From Ophiobolus disseminans (Eukaryota > Ascomycota > Dothideomycetes > Pleosporales > Phaeosphaeriaceae), in NCBI GenBank assembly GCA_010093685.1, contig MU006220.1, positions 279,502-343,501 on the forward strand: a stretch of DNA of 64,000 nucleotides, given 5' to 3'. This document shows, in pieces, positions 43,373 to 55,390 of this stretch. The notes beneath the pieces are model-generated. The model saw nothing but the letters and a program-made list of their open reading frames with translations, was not told the origin of the DNA and searched no databases. The stretch's first letter is position 1; every line of letters begins with the position of its first letter. A program made the position numbers and the translations under genes.

Positions 43373-45266
43373 CTACAACTTCGCCCCCTGCCCCCTTTTC
43401 GCCAACACCCTCAAATCCTTCCTCAATATCTTCCCCGCCGGGCTCTTCGGCACCGCATCCAAAAACACCACCCCACCCCTAAGTTGCTTATGATTCGCCA
43501 CCTTCCCCTTCACAAACGCCACAATGCCCTTTGCATCGATCTTCGTGCTATCCGCCACAACATACGCGCGCGGAACCTCGTTCGTTCCATCATCGACTTC
43601 CACCCCGATGACCGCTGCGTCCAAGATATCCGGGTGCGAGAGTAACAACGCTTCGAGTTCCGCGGGTGCGACTTGAAGCCCTTTGTATTTTATCAGTTCC
43701 TTTTTGCGGTCTACGATGTAGAACAGGCCGTTAAGGAAGACGGCGATGTCGCCTGTGTGGAACCAATCCCCCGTGAAGGCCTCTTTGTTCGCAGCGTCGT
43801 TTTCATAATACCCTTTACACACCACGGGCCCTTTGACCAGCACTTCACCAGGCTGTCCCGGCTCAACGTCCTTCCCATCATCGTCCACGAGCCTCGCTAG
43901 CATATTCGGAATCAGCGGCGACACAGACCCCGTGTCGTCGCTCATGCCCATCGGCATAATCGTCGCCGACCCCGTCGTTTCCGATAGACCCCACGTTTGG
44001 CTGATGAAGCACTCCTCGCCGCCCAGTTTCTGGCTCGCAGCATACTGCAACTCCTTGCCCAGCGGCGCGGCGCCCGAAATGGCTATCTCAAGCGTCTTGA
44101 ACTGGTCGGTGACGGCGGGGCTCTTGGCGATGAGCAGGTAGATGGGCGGCACGGTGAAGAAGAAGGTAATCTTATACTTGGCGTTGTAAGCGAGGAATTG
44201 GGCGAAGTCGAAGCGGGGCATCCAGTACACGGGGCCGCCCATGTAGAAGGGGTTGATTAGATAGCCTTGGATGCCTGCGATGTGTGCTGTTGGGAGATGG
44301 GCGATGGCTAGAGGTGGACGTGGGAAATTAGTGTGTCTCACGTGTAGTTTGAATGTAGGGGATACGTACTGCGGTATTCGAAGTCAGGTCGCGTGCTCTG
44401 GATCCAGGATTTGAACATGTCGCCCGGTATAACGGCTTCGGACACGAGGTTACGGTGGGAGAGTTTGACGCCTGCAATACCGTCAATGCAAGTCACACAT
44501 CAATCGACAGTAGCGCGCATACCTTTCGGCAAGCCTGTCGTGCCAGAGCTATATATAAGCACAACGAGACTATTCTCCAATTCATACGGATCCGTAACTT
44601 TCTGCCACGGCAATTTGTCGTTCTGGTTGATAATGTTCTGCCCGGGTCGACTATTGTCCCCGATGATTTTTAACTCCCACTCTTTTCCCTCGCTCATCAA
44701 CAACACGCGCCCTCCGCCATTTGGACCCCATCCCGCCTCTTCAGCTGCCTTGACCGCGACGTCTTTCGTGCCTTCGACGGTCACCAAGATCCTGGATTGA
44801 GCGCCCTGAAGCTGTTTACTCAATTCGCTCGCCGTGCTGGCCGCGGATGCAGCGGAAAATACTCCGCCGGCGCCAATGATGCCGTACGAAAGTACGGGGA
44901 GAAGGTAGTGGCCAGTTGAAATTACGGAACAGATGTCTTTTCCTGTGCCGTTTGCGCCGATGCCGAAGTGTTTGCGAAGGGCTGCTGAGGTAGCGTGTGT
45001 GAGTTCACGAGCGCGAGATGTGGTTAGAATGAGGCTTGGCTCGGCTGCTGAGATGTGTATTGGGGTGTCTGGCTTTGCTAGACAGTGCTCGGAGTCTTTG
45101 GTGTGTTAGCATTGCTCGCCGGCGTTTAAAGTGAAGCATCTGTGCATGCTCCCTTGTGATGATACTCACCGAAGAGAAGCGTCAGCACATCGAGGTCGGG
45201 AACAGGATATGTCTTCGCTGCGCGGTATATGATCCCGTCAGACGTCTTCTCCACGATTGTAGACAT
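43373..45266 (-). CDS. Acyl-CoA synthetase / 4-coumarate-CoA-ligase-like, peroxisomal (PTS1)
   Basis: Introns at 45097-45170, 44472-44522 and 44308-44369 give 568 residues. The ANL-superfamily motifs appear in order: VLIYSSGTTGLPKG (A3, ATP loop), HLPTAHIAG (A4), ISQTWGLSETTG (A5), the GDWFHTGDIA segment (A7), YIVDRKKELIKYKGLQVAP (A8 hinge) and PKSPAGKILRKDL with the catalytic Lys (A10). The protein ends AKL, a canonical peroxisomal targeting signal. The family activates carboxylic acids (fatty, coumaric or related aromatic acids) to CoA thioesters through an acyl-AMP intermediate. The substrate cannot be read from the sequence. It is a stand-alone gene with no neighbouring polyketide or peptide synthetase. 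Confidence 0.9.
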
Positions 45267-45727
45267 TTCGCGACGGTAGTTTGGTTAACCGCTAATACAG
45301 ATCGCTACGTGAGGGTATACAGGAATAGTTAAACCGAAAGTGAGGTTCTACAAAAGAGACAAAGGAGATGTATAATCGATAAGCAACGTTGTTGTATTGT
45401 CGTACTGCTACGTTAAGTGTCTATGTACACCAAATGACGAAGCTGAATGCCGCGGCCCTTCTTCAGTGAGGTCCATCCTCGGCTCCGATGGACTAGACGA
45501 AAGGTGGCTGAACTAGTCGGTGGCTCTCGGTAACTTCTTCATGTCAGTCTGTGCGAGTAAGCGGGGTAAGTTAGGGAAATCAACAATTATGCAGATCGTG
45601 ATACGCTAATCACGCGCAAGACCGTGGTCTTCTTTGACAGCTAATAAAACTCTCAATCTTGAGGCGTTGCAATGCCTTCGCTTACGAGGTCTACGTGGTG
45701 ATGTGGGTTACAGGGGGTTAGACACGC
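45267..45727. other. Upstream region of the acyl-CoA ligase
   Basis: Between the ligase start and the 3' end of the next minus-strand gene. It is AT-rich near 45.3-45.45 kb, as a promoter would be. No gene visible. Confidence 0.5.
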
Positions 45728-46880
45728 TCAACCACGACGTTTACTGTTCGGTTCGTCTTCTTCAACTACGTCGGCTGCAGTGTTGTGTCCATCATCTTCG
45801 AGCTGGTCATTTGCAGGATCTCCTTTCTGGCCCTTTCGTCTGTTGCGTTTGCGTTTGGTCTTGGGTTTCGCGTTCACTTCTGTGTAATCTGGGGCGACCT
45901 CCACATTCTGTGCCAAAGCTGCTGGCCTTGCAATCGCTGGAAGTTTGGTCTTATCTTTGGGCTTAGACACGCATTTTGGGTTCTGCTTCTCGAGCAATGC
46001 GATGTACTCTGCGGTGCGCTTCGTATGCTCAACCTTGGTCATGATCTTCCAGTTGTTTGGCTTCTCAGCCTCTCTCCACTTGGACCAGACGTCCTCGTTC
46101 TCGACGCTGCCGCTGAGGACTATGAATGCGCAGCTGTTGTAGAGCATGTGTGTTGCCTGTATGGGCAGCCATTTCAACTTCAGCTGGCCACGTGTTTTAA
46201 GCCAGTGTGCTAATTTGGCAGGAGTCTGACAGATATTGCGCACGTGTGGCTCGACATATATGGTGCGCTGATCCCAGAAGGACAGCCCGTCATCGTTGAC
46301 CTCTTCGAACGAGTTGCTGGGGAGAAACTTGGGCGGATATGTGTAAGGGTTTCGGCGGACGTAGTAGGAATTGCTTGAGAGCTCGAGGAGGGTGGATGGG
46401 CATTCTCTTAACGCCCGTTGGAGCAGAATTTGAGTTGGTTCGGGCTTCATGGTTGAGATGTTGGGGTTTTCGAGAATGGCCGTAAGGTGGACGACTGAGA
46501 CCATGATGAGCAGGAACTTATTAATTGCTCAGGGTAGTGGACGTACATGTCTCTTGCCCATCTACCGTTCTGTACCGGTCCTGTAGCCACTTTGAGCGCG
46601 CCTCTTCTTGGTGAGCATAATCGGAGAAGATCAGTTCGATGCCCGCAGCCAATTGAGCAATGTACTCTGGTGTGATCGGCCTGACTGTTATATTAGAGCC
46701 GCGAGGGGTGACTTTCCGGACAACCTGAGGCTCTGGCGAGTTTGTACTTATCCCTTCCATAGCATCGACGAGATCGGCATCCTTGCTAAGGGCAGACTTC
46801 TCTGCTAGTGAAGGCTCCGACGGCTTGGGCCGCTGCTTTTCTTGGACGCCCTTGAGCCTCAGCGCTCGTGGAACGAACAT
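45728..46880 (-). CDS. Uncharacterised fungal protein with basic C-terminus
   Basis: Two exons with a 52-nt intron (46495-46546, GTACGT donor) give 366 residues. I do not recognise a named domain. The N-terminal part is helical (ITPEYIAQLAAGIELIFSDY, then ARSKWLQDRYR). A central alpha/beta-like part follows, around YYVRRNPYTYPPKFLPS, GLSFWDQRTIYVEPHVRNIC and HWLKTRGQLKLKWLPIQATH. Near residue 270, VWSKWREAEKPNNW with TAEYIALLEKQ partly echoes the N-terminal AEYI/SKW pattern, perhaps an internal duplication. The C-terminus has a nuclear-signal-like KPKTKRKRNRRKGQKG, then an acidic tail. It shares a 218-bp divergent promoter with the WBP11-like gene, which may mean co-expression. Confidence 0.7.
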
Positions 46881-47098
46881 TGTGGTAAGCTACTATTCTG
46901 CCTGTATAATTTAGGCTGTGGAGTTGATTGTTGTGCGGCTGCAGGCGTCGCGTATAGTTACGGCACGTCCTTGGAGCTCGGACCCCACGTCATCGTCGGA
47001 ATTTCGAGGGTTTCCCCGTAGATTGATTTCACCGTACGACACTCACCACAAAATAGTCTTCGCGACTCGCACCTCATAAATCATCTTACCTCGTCGCC
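46881..47098. promoter_or_regulatory. Compact bidirectional promoter, basic protein / WBP11-like gene
   Basis: Only 218 bp separate the two start codons. No TATA box is evident. Confidence 0.5.
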
Positions 47099-48040
47099 AT
47101 GGCAAAAGAAAAGAACTACAACCCCGTGCAGGACCACAAGAAGCAGGAGAAGCAGAAGCAGATCAAGAAGCAAAAGGCGACCCTACAAGCACAGCGCAAT
47201 GAGAAGCTCGCGCGGCGCAATCCCAACCGCATACAGCGCGATATAGACTCCCTCAAGGAATCCGAGGAAAGCGGTGGATTGCGACCACACGAGCGACAAC
47301 GGCTGTCAGAGCTAGAAAAGGATCTCGCGGCAGTCAACAAGGCGCGCGAAGCACTTGGCGACAAAGCACCACAATTCAAGCCCGAGCGGAGACACGAGGA
47401 CAGCGGAGACAGAGGTGGCCGCGGTGGTCACAGGGGTGGGCGAGGAGGCGTGTTAGGCAAGCGGACGAGAGACGGGCAGCGGAAAGAAGACGACAGCAGC
47501 GACACAGATGCAGACGTGCGAGACATTCCCATGCCGCGCGACACGCCTCCACCTATACCACGACAACGCGGACGACCAGCGCAGGGCGAAGACGAACCCG
47601 CCGAGGCACCAGAACCGAAGAAAGCGCAAATCGTCTACGAAGCCGCACCGCAAGTCCGCGATTTCCTCAAGGAAGCCACAAAGTTCATGCCTACTGCGGT
47701 CGCGAACAAAATGAAGCTGGCAAAGGGCGAGGGAAGGCTACTAGAGCCGGAGGAGTTTGACAAGCTCAAGGAGGAGGGATATATGCAGAAGAAGAAGCCT
47801 GTCGAGGACACGCCAATACAGGAGACAGACGAGGAGCTGGAAGCATTCTTGAGGGACCAGGGGACTTCGGTCATGGTGGAGGCTGAGCAGGCGGCCGAGG
47901 CAGCGGTACAAGAGGCAGAGTACGAGATGATGGCAGCAGAGGTGGCTGGAGACATGGGAAGCGTTGCAACAGAAGCCGCAGTGGCGGAGAATAAGCTGCG
48001 ACACGTCGAGATGGAAGAGGTGGAAGACGAAGATCTGTAG
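47099..48040 (+). CDS. WBP11-like splicing-associated protein
   Basis: Single exon, 313 residues. The N-terminus is the Wbp11 domain: YNPVQDHKKQEKQKQIKKQK, then RNEKLARRNPNRIQRDIDSL, a highly charged helix. An RGG box (RGGRGGHRGGRGG) lies near residues 105-118, then a Pro-rich IPMPRDTPPPIPRQ stretch that could bind WW or SH3 domains. A conserved FLKEATKFMPTAV segment is followed by a long acidic helical tail. In animals WBP11 joins spliceosomal complexes and binds PQBP1; a splicing role here is inferred from family. Start context is GCCATGG. It is divergent from an unknown basic protein. Confidence 0.85.
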   Translation: MAKEKNYNPVQDHKKQEKQKQIKKQKATLQAQRNEKLARRNPNRIQRDIDSLKESEESGGLRPHERQRLSELEKDLAAVNKAREALGDKAPQFKPERRHEDSGDRGGRGGHRGGRGGVLGKRTRDGQRKEDDSSDTDADVRDIPMPRDTPPPIPRQRGRPAQGEDEPAEAPEPKKAQIVYEAAPQVRDFLKEATKFMPTAVANKMKLAKGEGRLLEPEEFDKLKEEGYMQKKKPVEDTPIQETDEELEAFLRDQGTSVMVEAEQAAEAAVQEAEYEMMAAEVAGDMGSVATEAAVAENKLRHVEMEEVEDEDL

Positions 48041-48363
48041 AAACATAATCGTCTTTCAGGCTTCAATGCAACTCTGGTCATCAAGCATGAACTGCACTCC
48101 AGGGGTAAGTGTTCTAATGTCTTGTGTGAAGAAAAGCTCAATGAAAGACAGGTTCAGGTCCACACCAACACATACGCTGCAACATATGACGACAACAGCA
48201 GTCACATCAAGCAAGAGCAGCCTTGTTCAGTTCAGAATCTCATTCATTCGTGAGGTTGTAGGGTATATAGAATATGACTGGCCAGTCAATAGGTGTATGT
48301 GCCACGCACTCCACCTAACACACGAAGTGATTCATTCTGAGGGTCAGACGCGGACGAAGCTGT

Positions 48364-48775
48364 TTACTTCTTCTGGCCGGTGGCCGAGTTGAAGGTGTCA
48401 GAGACAGCCTGGCCGGCATCGGAGAGACCCTTCTGAGCCGAGTCGAGGATGCCACCGCCCTCCTTCTGGGCAGAGTCGCCGCCTGAGCGGGTGGAGTCGC
48501 CGAGCTTCTGGGTAGCGGACTTGTTGCCCTCTGTCGTGGTGTTAGCAATTGAAGGTGAGGGGAGAGGAAGAGAAAGAGTCGTACCTGGCTGGACGGCAGA
48601 TGAGATCTTGTCACCGAGTCCGGACGCGTTCTCGCCGGCCTTCTGGGTAGTCGACTTCTGCGAGTCGGGGGTGACTGAGGGAGGTTAGCATCGTGGTCAA
48701 TGTGCAAATTGGAGAGGGAGACGGACTCTTCTCCTGTGCCTGCTCGCCGAGACCCTTGCGTCCAAGATCAGACAT
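48364..48775 (-). CDS. HSP12/HSP9-type small stress protein
   Basis: Introns at 48675-48726 and 48531-48584 give 101 residues. The start MSDLGRKGLGEQAQEK is the family signature; TPDSQKSTTQKAGE, then a GDKISSAVQPEGNKS segment and the QKGLSDAGQAVSDTFN repeat follow. The protein is hydrophilic, lacks Cys and Trp and should be disordered in water. Yeast Hsp12 becomes helical on membranes and stabilises them under heat, osmotic and stationary-phase stress. Expression is usually strongly induced by stress. A good TATA box lies 110 bp upstream, which fits an inducible gene. Confidence 0.9.
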
Positions 48776-50943
48776 GTTGGTAGTTGTTTGGGTTGGTGGT
48801 TGGTGGTTTGTTTGGAAAGTGTTTGTTGTGGAAGAGTTGAGCAGATGTGTGATGGAGGTCCGAGAAAGTGTGAGGTTTGAAAGTCTTATATACACGCTGG
48901 TGAGAGGCCTTCCCCAAATGACGTGCCTACAAAATCAGTACGTCACAGGTAATACGCGAGACCAGGCAGCTGCCTGCGGTGTTGCGGGTTGCGACAGCCC
49001 AACATATGGGCAGGGCCCTTCACATGCCGGTAAACATGGGTGTTGAGCCTTCACAGCAGCCACGGCCCGCCACGATTGGGCAGATCAGTGCATATGGTGG
49101 GCTGGATTGATGGGATTTGGCGCCTTTAGCATGGCCATCGCGTCATTTCAACGGGCGACGATGGCACATGGCGCGTATCGGGAGCACTTCCTGCAAGTTG
49201 GATGCCCCGCTATCACCCCGCTGACGTTTGTTGCGCACCGCGCGAAGCACGACCAAGTCGCGTACCACGTGACATACGTCATTGTCGTGCAGCGGGACAA
49301 CGGTCGCGCCGAACGCTTAACCTGTTCTACTCAATCTGGCAGGAGAGCACAGGAGCATCCTATAGGTTAGAACTCCGCCTGTATCATCAGCGTCTTTTCT
49401 TCCATCTACTTTCGCCTCGGCTCATGAATATCCATTTCGTCACCAGCGCTTGGCAAAAATGGTTCCTCAGACTTCGCCTTCGAGAAAGCAAGTTTGAGCA
49501 CAAGGCGTGCAAATCCACTTTTAGCCCCATCGACATCCCACTGTTTGACGATCGCAATAATATATCATCCCGCGAGCGGTCACGTCGTTGTGTGGTTAGT
49601 CAAGCCTTCAAGTGATCTAGAGCTGCCTCAAGGGCGCCCGCAGGCACTGCCATCCACCTCTGCAGTAGACTAACTGCTAAGGCTTGAGCCAGAGTAGGTT
49701 AGACAAAGCTAAGTTCTCCATATGTAATACTGCGAGGATAGCAAGCTCTTCGATTTGTCGCGTTGTCAGCCTGATAAATTGCTCAAGTTCTCGACCTTCC
49801 TATGTTGTCATCTCAGCAGATCTTGCGAAGTCATATGCCCCTTTCAGCATCCAACAGTATTCACTTTCTTCACAACGTCAACGGAGCTTCAGTCCAGAAA
49901 GAAGCAAAATCCCCAAAGTTGACCAACAGTATAGTCGTGAGTTCACGACTGACCTGTCTGTCCATAATCTCGAATGCAGTCTTCACCGGTGCTCGATGCT
50001 GCCCTGGTAAGAGCAGTCGCACTGCGGACAGTCTTCCAAAAACGGTGCACTCGCCGCATCACTTCGCCATGCTGTTGTCTCATGGCCTCGACAACACCGT
50101 TCGAAGTCGTGCTGACTGCATAATCGCCACCTCAGGCACCTGTGGAGGCTGTGGAGGCTAGGGCTACTCCACGAGCCACGTTACTCGACTGAACTATTTC
50201 AAGCCTCAATTCGAAACTGGAGCCAATCAACGTTGTGGATCTTGAAACGATATCACCAATCACAGTTCGTAGCAGACAAATGCTCCGATCCGCTAATCTC
50301 TCGACCATCGTCCCCTGCGTTTCAGAACAACCTCTACCGCGAGCATATCCCTGGCGCGAATCGCTTCGTCGCGTGCGATAGGGTCCACGTTCGTAGGGCC
50401 TTGCGCTGCCGACCTAGCCTGCAACTGCACGGCGTCAACACACGCCGTCATTTGTCTGAGTAGGCGTCCACGCCGCGCCATCAACTCGCCAGAGATCAAC
50501 ACTCGCATGATCCTCCATGCTTCACTAGCCGCAAGGCCGCCCTGCTGGCCGCGCACGAGGCTTAAGTCACACTGGTAAGAAGTGGACAGCAAGGGTGTTT
50601 TGGTGCTGCTTTTGGTCGCGATAAGCAGGTTGATTACCCTGAACAGGTTTATTTGTATAATGTACTGGCAAAAGTACTAGGGCCTTGACTTGCACTGCCA
50701 GCACCTTACCGTCCATCTAAGACACGTCAATCTCTCGCACTCAGCTGAACCGGTAGCGGGCCCGACATTTGTGGTCTGGGGATCAGTTTGTTCTTTTCGC
50801 GGCTATGGCGTTTGCAAGGACATAAAGTGAAGGGTGCCCTTCTGTTTACAGTTTCATTGTCACTGACAGGACACAAACATCTATATACATACCCCTCCCA
50901 AATTATCTCTATTTCCCTTCAAGACTTGGTTATTTGCTGCACT
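48776..50943. other. Intergenic between HSP12-like and GH76 genes
   Basis: About 2.2 kb shared by two divergent genes. Beyond the HSP12 TATA box and a TATATA at 50882-50887, some 60 bp upstream of the GH76 start, I see only unsupported frames. Confidence 0.5.
48885..48892 (-). promoter_or_regulatory. TATA box of the HSP12-like gene
   Basis: TATATAAG on the minus strand, 110 bp upstream of the start codon. One of the few clear TATA elements in the window. Confidence 0.6.
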
Positions 50944-52211
50944 ATGAAGTACCTTCGGTCACTTCTCATTCCTCTGTTATGTTTAACTCCCGTAGACGCG
51001 GACTATGCAGACGATGCGAGTTCTGCTATAAAGACACTACAAGATAAGTGGTACGATACCAACACTGGTTTGTGGTGAGTTGTTTCCTCGCTCGAGCTCA
51101 TGCCCATATTCTACAGCATGTGCGGATATGCACAAACATCAAACATCATCATCCCTCCCCTAGAAATGCATTCTAAAGGCTTCTGCGACTCTGTCAGATA
51201 CCACTTTCATTCGACTATCCCTCAAAACTTGCAGTTTTAACCGCAGAGAAGTCATTTCGCGGTATACATCAATGTCTAACCGCTCCCAGGAACAAACTAT
51301 GGTGGCAATCCGGCAACATTGTCGAAACCATCGCAATATTCGGCAAACAAGACGCCTCCTTCAAACCCACAGCCATCGCCATCATCTCCAACACCTACGA
51401 CAAATCCCGCAACCAGCTCGGCTACAAAGACTGGAAAAACGACTACTACGACGACATGGGCTGGTGGGCCATGGCCTGGATCGCCTCATTCGACCTCACC
51501 GGCGACGCCAAATACCTCGCCACCGCCAAAGACCTCTTCGAAGACATGACCGGCGGCTGGACCACGCCCTGCAACGGCGGCATATGGTGGAACAAGCAAC
51601 ACGACAGCATCGCCTCCATCTCGAATGAGCTCTTCCTCGCCGTAAGCGCAAGTCTCGCCAACCGCGTCGCCGCGAGCGAAAAGGCGCACTTTGTCAACTG
51701 GGCACAGATGGAGTGGGACTGGTTCTGGCGCTCTGGCGTTATCAACAAAGATGGATTGGTTAATGACGGAATTGATAAGAAAACTTGCAAGAATGATGGC
51801 AAGACTACATATACGTACAACCAAGGCGTCGTCCTCGCGGGTCTAAGTGAACTCGCAAAAGCAAAATCCGACGGCGGATTCATCGCGCACGCAAACGCCA
51901 TCGCCACGGCCACCATCTCCAAACTCACCGACAACGGCATCCTAACAGAGCCCGTTGGGTCGGGGCCGCTGGACGATCAGGGCGCCATGTTCAAGGGCGC
52001 GTTTGTGCGCGGGCTGGCGAGTCTGAATGGGAACGAGAGGAGGCAGGAGTACACGGATTTTTTGAGGCGGAACGCGGAGAGCGCGTGGAGGCAGGAGAGG
52101 GGCGAGGGCGGTGTCGTCGTGGATAGGTGGCAGGGGGGGAGTAGGAATGTGAATCCGGGGAGTCAGGCTAGTGCGGTGGATGTCCTTGTCGCGGCGGCGG
52201 GGACGGAGTAG
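50944..52211 (+). CDS. GH76 alpha-1,6-mannanase-like enzyme (DFG5/DCW1-related)
   Basis: One intron of 215 nt (51075-51289) gives 350 residues. A signal peptide covers residues 1-19 (YLRSLLIPLLCLTPVDA). The catalytic motif YYDDMGWWAMAWI carries the Asp-Asp pair of GH76. CNGGIWWNKQHDSIASISNE and YTYNQGVVLAGLSELA complete the (alpha/alpha)6-barrel pattern. GH76 proteins cleave, or in Dfg5/Dcw1 transglycosylate, alpha-1,6-mannan and help attach GPI proteins to the wall. Here no C-terminal GPI signal is visible: the protein ends in a polar stretch and VDVLVAAAGTE. It is therefore more likely a free secreted mannanase than an anchored Dfg5. Confidence 0.9.
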
Positions 52212-53175
52212 ATTGGTGGGAGGGAGGGATGTGGGTGGTTTGTGTGGATGAGATATACCCTTACGACGTTATGATTATTGATTGGTAGATTATGGGAGTT
52301 TTGGTATTGTGAGTGGAATTTAGGATTGGCTTTCACCCATTTCCGTCATAAGATGTAGAGTATTCTAGTTTCACTGTGCACATGAAAATAGCTAGAACCT
52401 TGCTAATATCCCTCATACAACACAACAGCCTATCCCCGCACCTCTACATCCCTCCAAAACTTAAAACACCGCGCATCCCTCCAAACCCCACCATCACACC
52501 CCCACTTCCCGTCTCTCTCGCCCCAAACGCGGTCCAAACGCTCCAAGCGATGAGCAACAAGGATAACGAAGATGGTGGTCAGCCTGGCAGCCACCTTCCA
52601 CATCCAGCAACCACGCTACAAACGTCACTTCACCATGTTGCAAAGCTGGCACATGCTGATGAAGTTGATAATGTCTTGGATACTAGGATTGAGTATGTAG
52701 TAATGCCGTTTGGTGATGGATATGTTTTCCATCCTTAGATGCTCATGCCATCTACCTAGGTACTCACATGAGCCTACTGGCCCGGTATATCGGTGAACCA
52801 AACGGTCCCACATCTCCTATTCATTATTTTGGTTCTTTGCAGGACATACCGAAGCCTGGATGTAGACGGTGCAGGTTGCCCACTTCATCCACGCATGAGC
52901 ACGAGTAGCATGCAGTGCCCTCGTAAGACATTTCGGCCATGTATTTAGTGGCCGAGCGAGATCGATGTTGCAAGACTCGTTCTAAGCGCCATTTAAGAGG
53001 GGCGCGAGATTGAGGGTAGCTGTCGATGCAAATTGAGCACTTGCGCGTGCATGGAACAGTTCTTTGCTGTATATGGATCAAGAGCTTGTCCACGCTGTTC
53101 CAAGTGTCCCGAATGTCCGGGTGACGAGCTCTTGCTCTGAAACCCGCGAGTCTCGCTTAGGCCATTATAGCCACG
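52212..53175. other. Intergenic; possible short reading frame
   Basis: A plus-strand frame from ATG 52381 to 52738 could encode about 118 residues, ending IEYVVMPFGDGYVFHP. It has no family signature and skewed composition, so I do not call it a gene. The rest is 3' flank. Confidence 0.4.
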
Positions 53176-54707
53176 CTACACCGGCTGCGAATCTTTCTCG
53201 GGAAATGTGTTTAACCTATCGAAGCGCCACTTCACCAGCGGATCATCCATATCGGCTTCATAGAGTTCCCACTTGCGGTCCTTGAAGTCCACTTGCACAT
53301 CGAGGGGACACAGAACGTACGCTCCTGCGCGGTCCCTCGGGATCACGGCCTTGAGCTTGAGTAGTAGTGCATGAAGGCGCTGGAAGCGGAGTTGGTAGCG
53401 GTCGCTGTGTTTTTTGCGTAGCTGGGCGAGGTCCACCATGTGTATACGAATGTTGTGGTCTTTGCCTACTACTCCGACACAGGCTTTTTTGATGCGAGTG
53501 AACCAGCTGCTTGATACCAAGTCTTTTAGCCTCGTGGCTCTCGTTCTCGGTGAGTACGTCTTGATCTCTACGGGTTCGACTTCTGCAGCGGAATGGTTGA
53601 TGTAGATGATCGGGTTTGGGGGAGCGTCTAGCTCAGGTCCAATACCAGCACTCTGTGTAGTAGAGGAAGTTTCAAGGCCGTCCAGCTGCGCGTTATGTAA
53701 CGTCTCTTCGCTTCTAGTAGTCGTAGCCGACGTTACACGGGCATCCACTTGATGGCATATTAGCGGAGAGCAGATGGCTAAGCCAATTCAGTGAACGCTG
53801 GCGTCATTCATTGGTGGATCGGGGCAGTGTACCTTCGTACTGTAGGGCAAGTGAAAGATGGCCAAACCTTTCACCAATAACTCGCTGATGTGTTGAGGGC
53901 CTAGGAATATTATGGTCATCTTGTGTGAGCGCGATTTCGAAGGCGGTTCCCAAGTACTTGGTGTCTGTGCTCCTTCCAGTTCCTGGTAACATGAAATTGA
54001 GAATCATCAATGGCTGACCTCTTGAGGCCACAATGAGGACCGGGTTCGAGCCAAATATCATGTTCCTCTTTACGGTTCCTAGGTAGGAAAAGAAGTCGAT
54101 CGTCTGAGGGTCAAGGTCCGGACTTCTATGCTTGACAGCAGAATGAAAAATGCGCTCCACAGTGTTCCTGGCGGCCTTCAGTGGTGTAATGGCTTCCTTG
54201 GAAATCAATTTGTCTCGTTGAATGGACCTGCCGATGTTTTTGAGTTCAAGCCGTGGAGGAGCTCCTGTGAGGCTCGGGTCAGCTGTTGGAATCATTATCC
54301 CAACCTAGCGGATGTCTCCACCTGGTTGACATTTGCCTGGAGCTAACCTGGAATGTGGCCTCGGTAATTGGCATCAATGCTCCAGGAGGCCAGCAGGCGT
54401 GCATCTTCATCTTGAGGAATAACCTGTGAGGACACTCCCAGGTCTGACATCGTCCAGGTGGCGAAGGGTGTTCTGTCTCTACTCCATTCTCTAAAATGCG
54501 AGGATACCCAGCTAGTGCCTTGTATGAAGGGTAAGCAAGACTGCTGATGTGAGAACTGCGTGAACTCTTACCTGCTTTTGGGTCGCCGCTAACCCACCGC
54601 GCACCTCTCTTCTCACCACTCAGCAGCTGCGGCGTCACCTTTCGTGCGACAAAAACCCGACTTGTACGGGCACCATGGAGGCGGCACACCAAACCCCTGG
54701 TCAACAT
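53176..54707 (-). CDS. Probable mitochondrial protein of unknown function
   Basis: Four exons with introns at 54512-54571, 54305-54347 and 53748-53832 give 447 residues in one frame. The N-terminus (LTRGLVCRLHGARTSRVFVA) is rich in Arg with no acidic residue in the first 30, like a mitochondrial presequence. The middle holds CPHRLFLKMKMHACWPPGAL, EATFQVGIMIPTADPSLTG, RLELKNIGRSIQRDKLI and ERFGHLSLALQYEGTL. The C-terminal ~190 residues include SSSWFTRIKKACVGVVGKDH and YVLCPLDVQVDFKDRKWELY. I do not recognise the family. The splice model is mine; the last intron (85 nt, AAG acceptor) is the least certain. Confidence 0.6.
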
Positions 54708-55390
54708 CGCATGATCGAGGATATGTTTTGTTTAGAAGCGTGAACAAGTTTGCGGAACGAAGATGACATGAATGGTAATGCAAGAAGATTCTGATGCCGC
54801 GGCTCGAAAGTGCACGGACGTGTGTAACACTAGATGGGAAGTCGCGTCCGCAAAACCCACCACCACACACGAAAGACTTCGGTTCTCTTTTATACTAGGG
54901 CTATGTAATCTACGAAGGAGCTGCACGGGACCGAGCGCTCAAAAAAGAATGACCTTCTTCGTACAGCATACATGATAACGCTTTAAAGGAACGACCTTCT
55001 TCGTACAGCAAACATGAGATGAGTAACGCTTCAAATCAACGAGCTCCTTCGTACACAGAACGCAGCATATTTCCATCCAACGACCTTCACAAGTCGTACT
55101 CCATCACATGCCACGCGTCGACAAACACATTGCATATTCGCAGAAAGACATGTGCGTTTCCTCGCAGAACGACATACAAGCTTGAAGTATTCAAACGCGC
55201 GCTGTATATCTCCACCCAGCATCAACCACGCTTTTAAAAAAAGAACATGCGGATACATCCAGCCTCCCTGATCCGCAGAGCGAGCGTATACATACATTCC
55301 AACCTCTAGATGCTCCCAAACCCCAACGCCTAAACAATAACAAGCCTTCAATTCAAGTCAACACAAAACTCTAAGCTCAAACCCTACCCC
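54708..55390. other. Intergenic with a short imperfect direct repeat
   Basis: Near 54.95-55.05 kb the phrase GACCTTCTTCGTACAGCA(T/A)ACATGA occurs twice, with a third weaker copy (GAGCTCCTTCGTACACAG). No gene visible. Confidence 0.5.
54951..55065. repeat. Two to three copies of a ~25-40 bp direct repeat
   Basis: The block GACCTTCTTCGTACAGCATA at about 54951 recurs with one change at about 54992. A diverged copy starts near 55040. Each is followed by ACGCTT(T/C)AAA. Confidence 0.65.

Noticed and set aside
52381..52738. Small secreted or hypothetical protein gene
   Set aside because: Pro-rich start and no family; coding potential cannot be separated from chance by eye.
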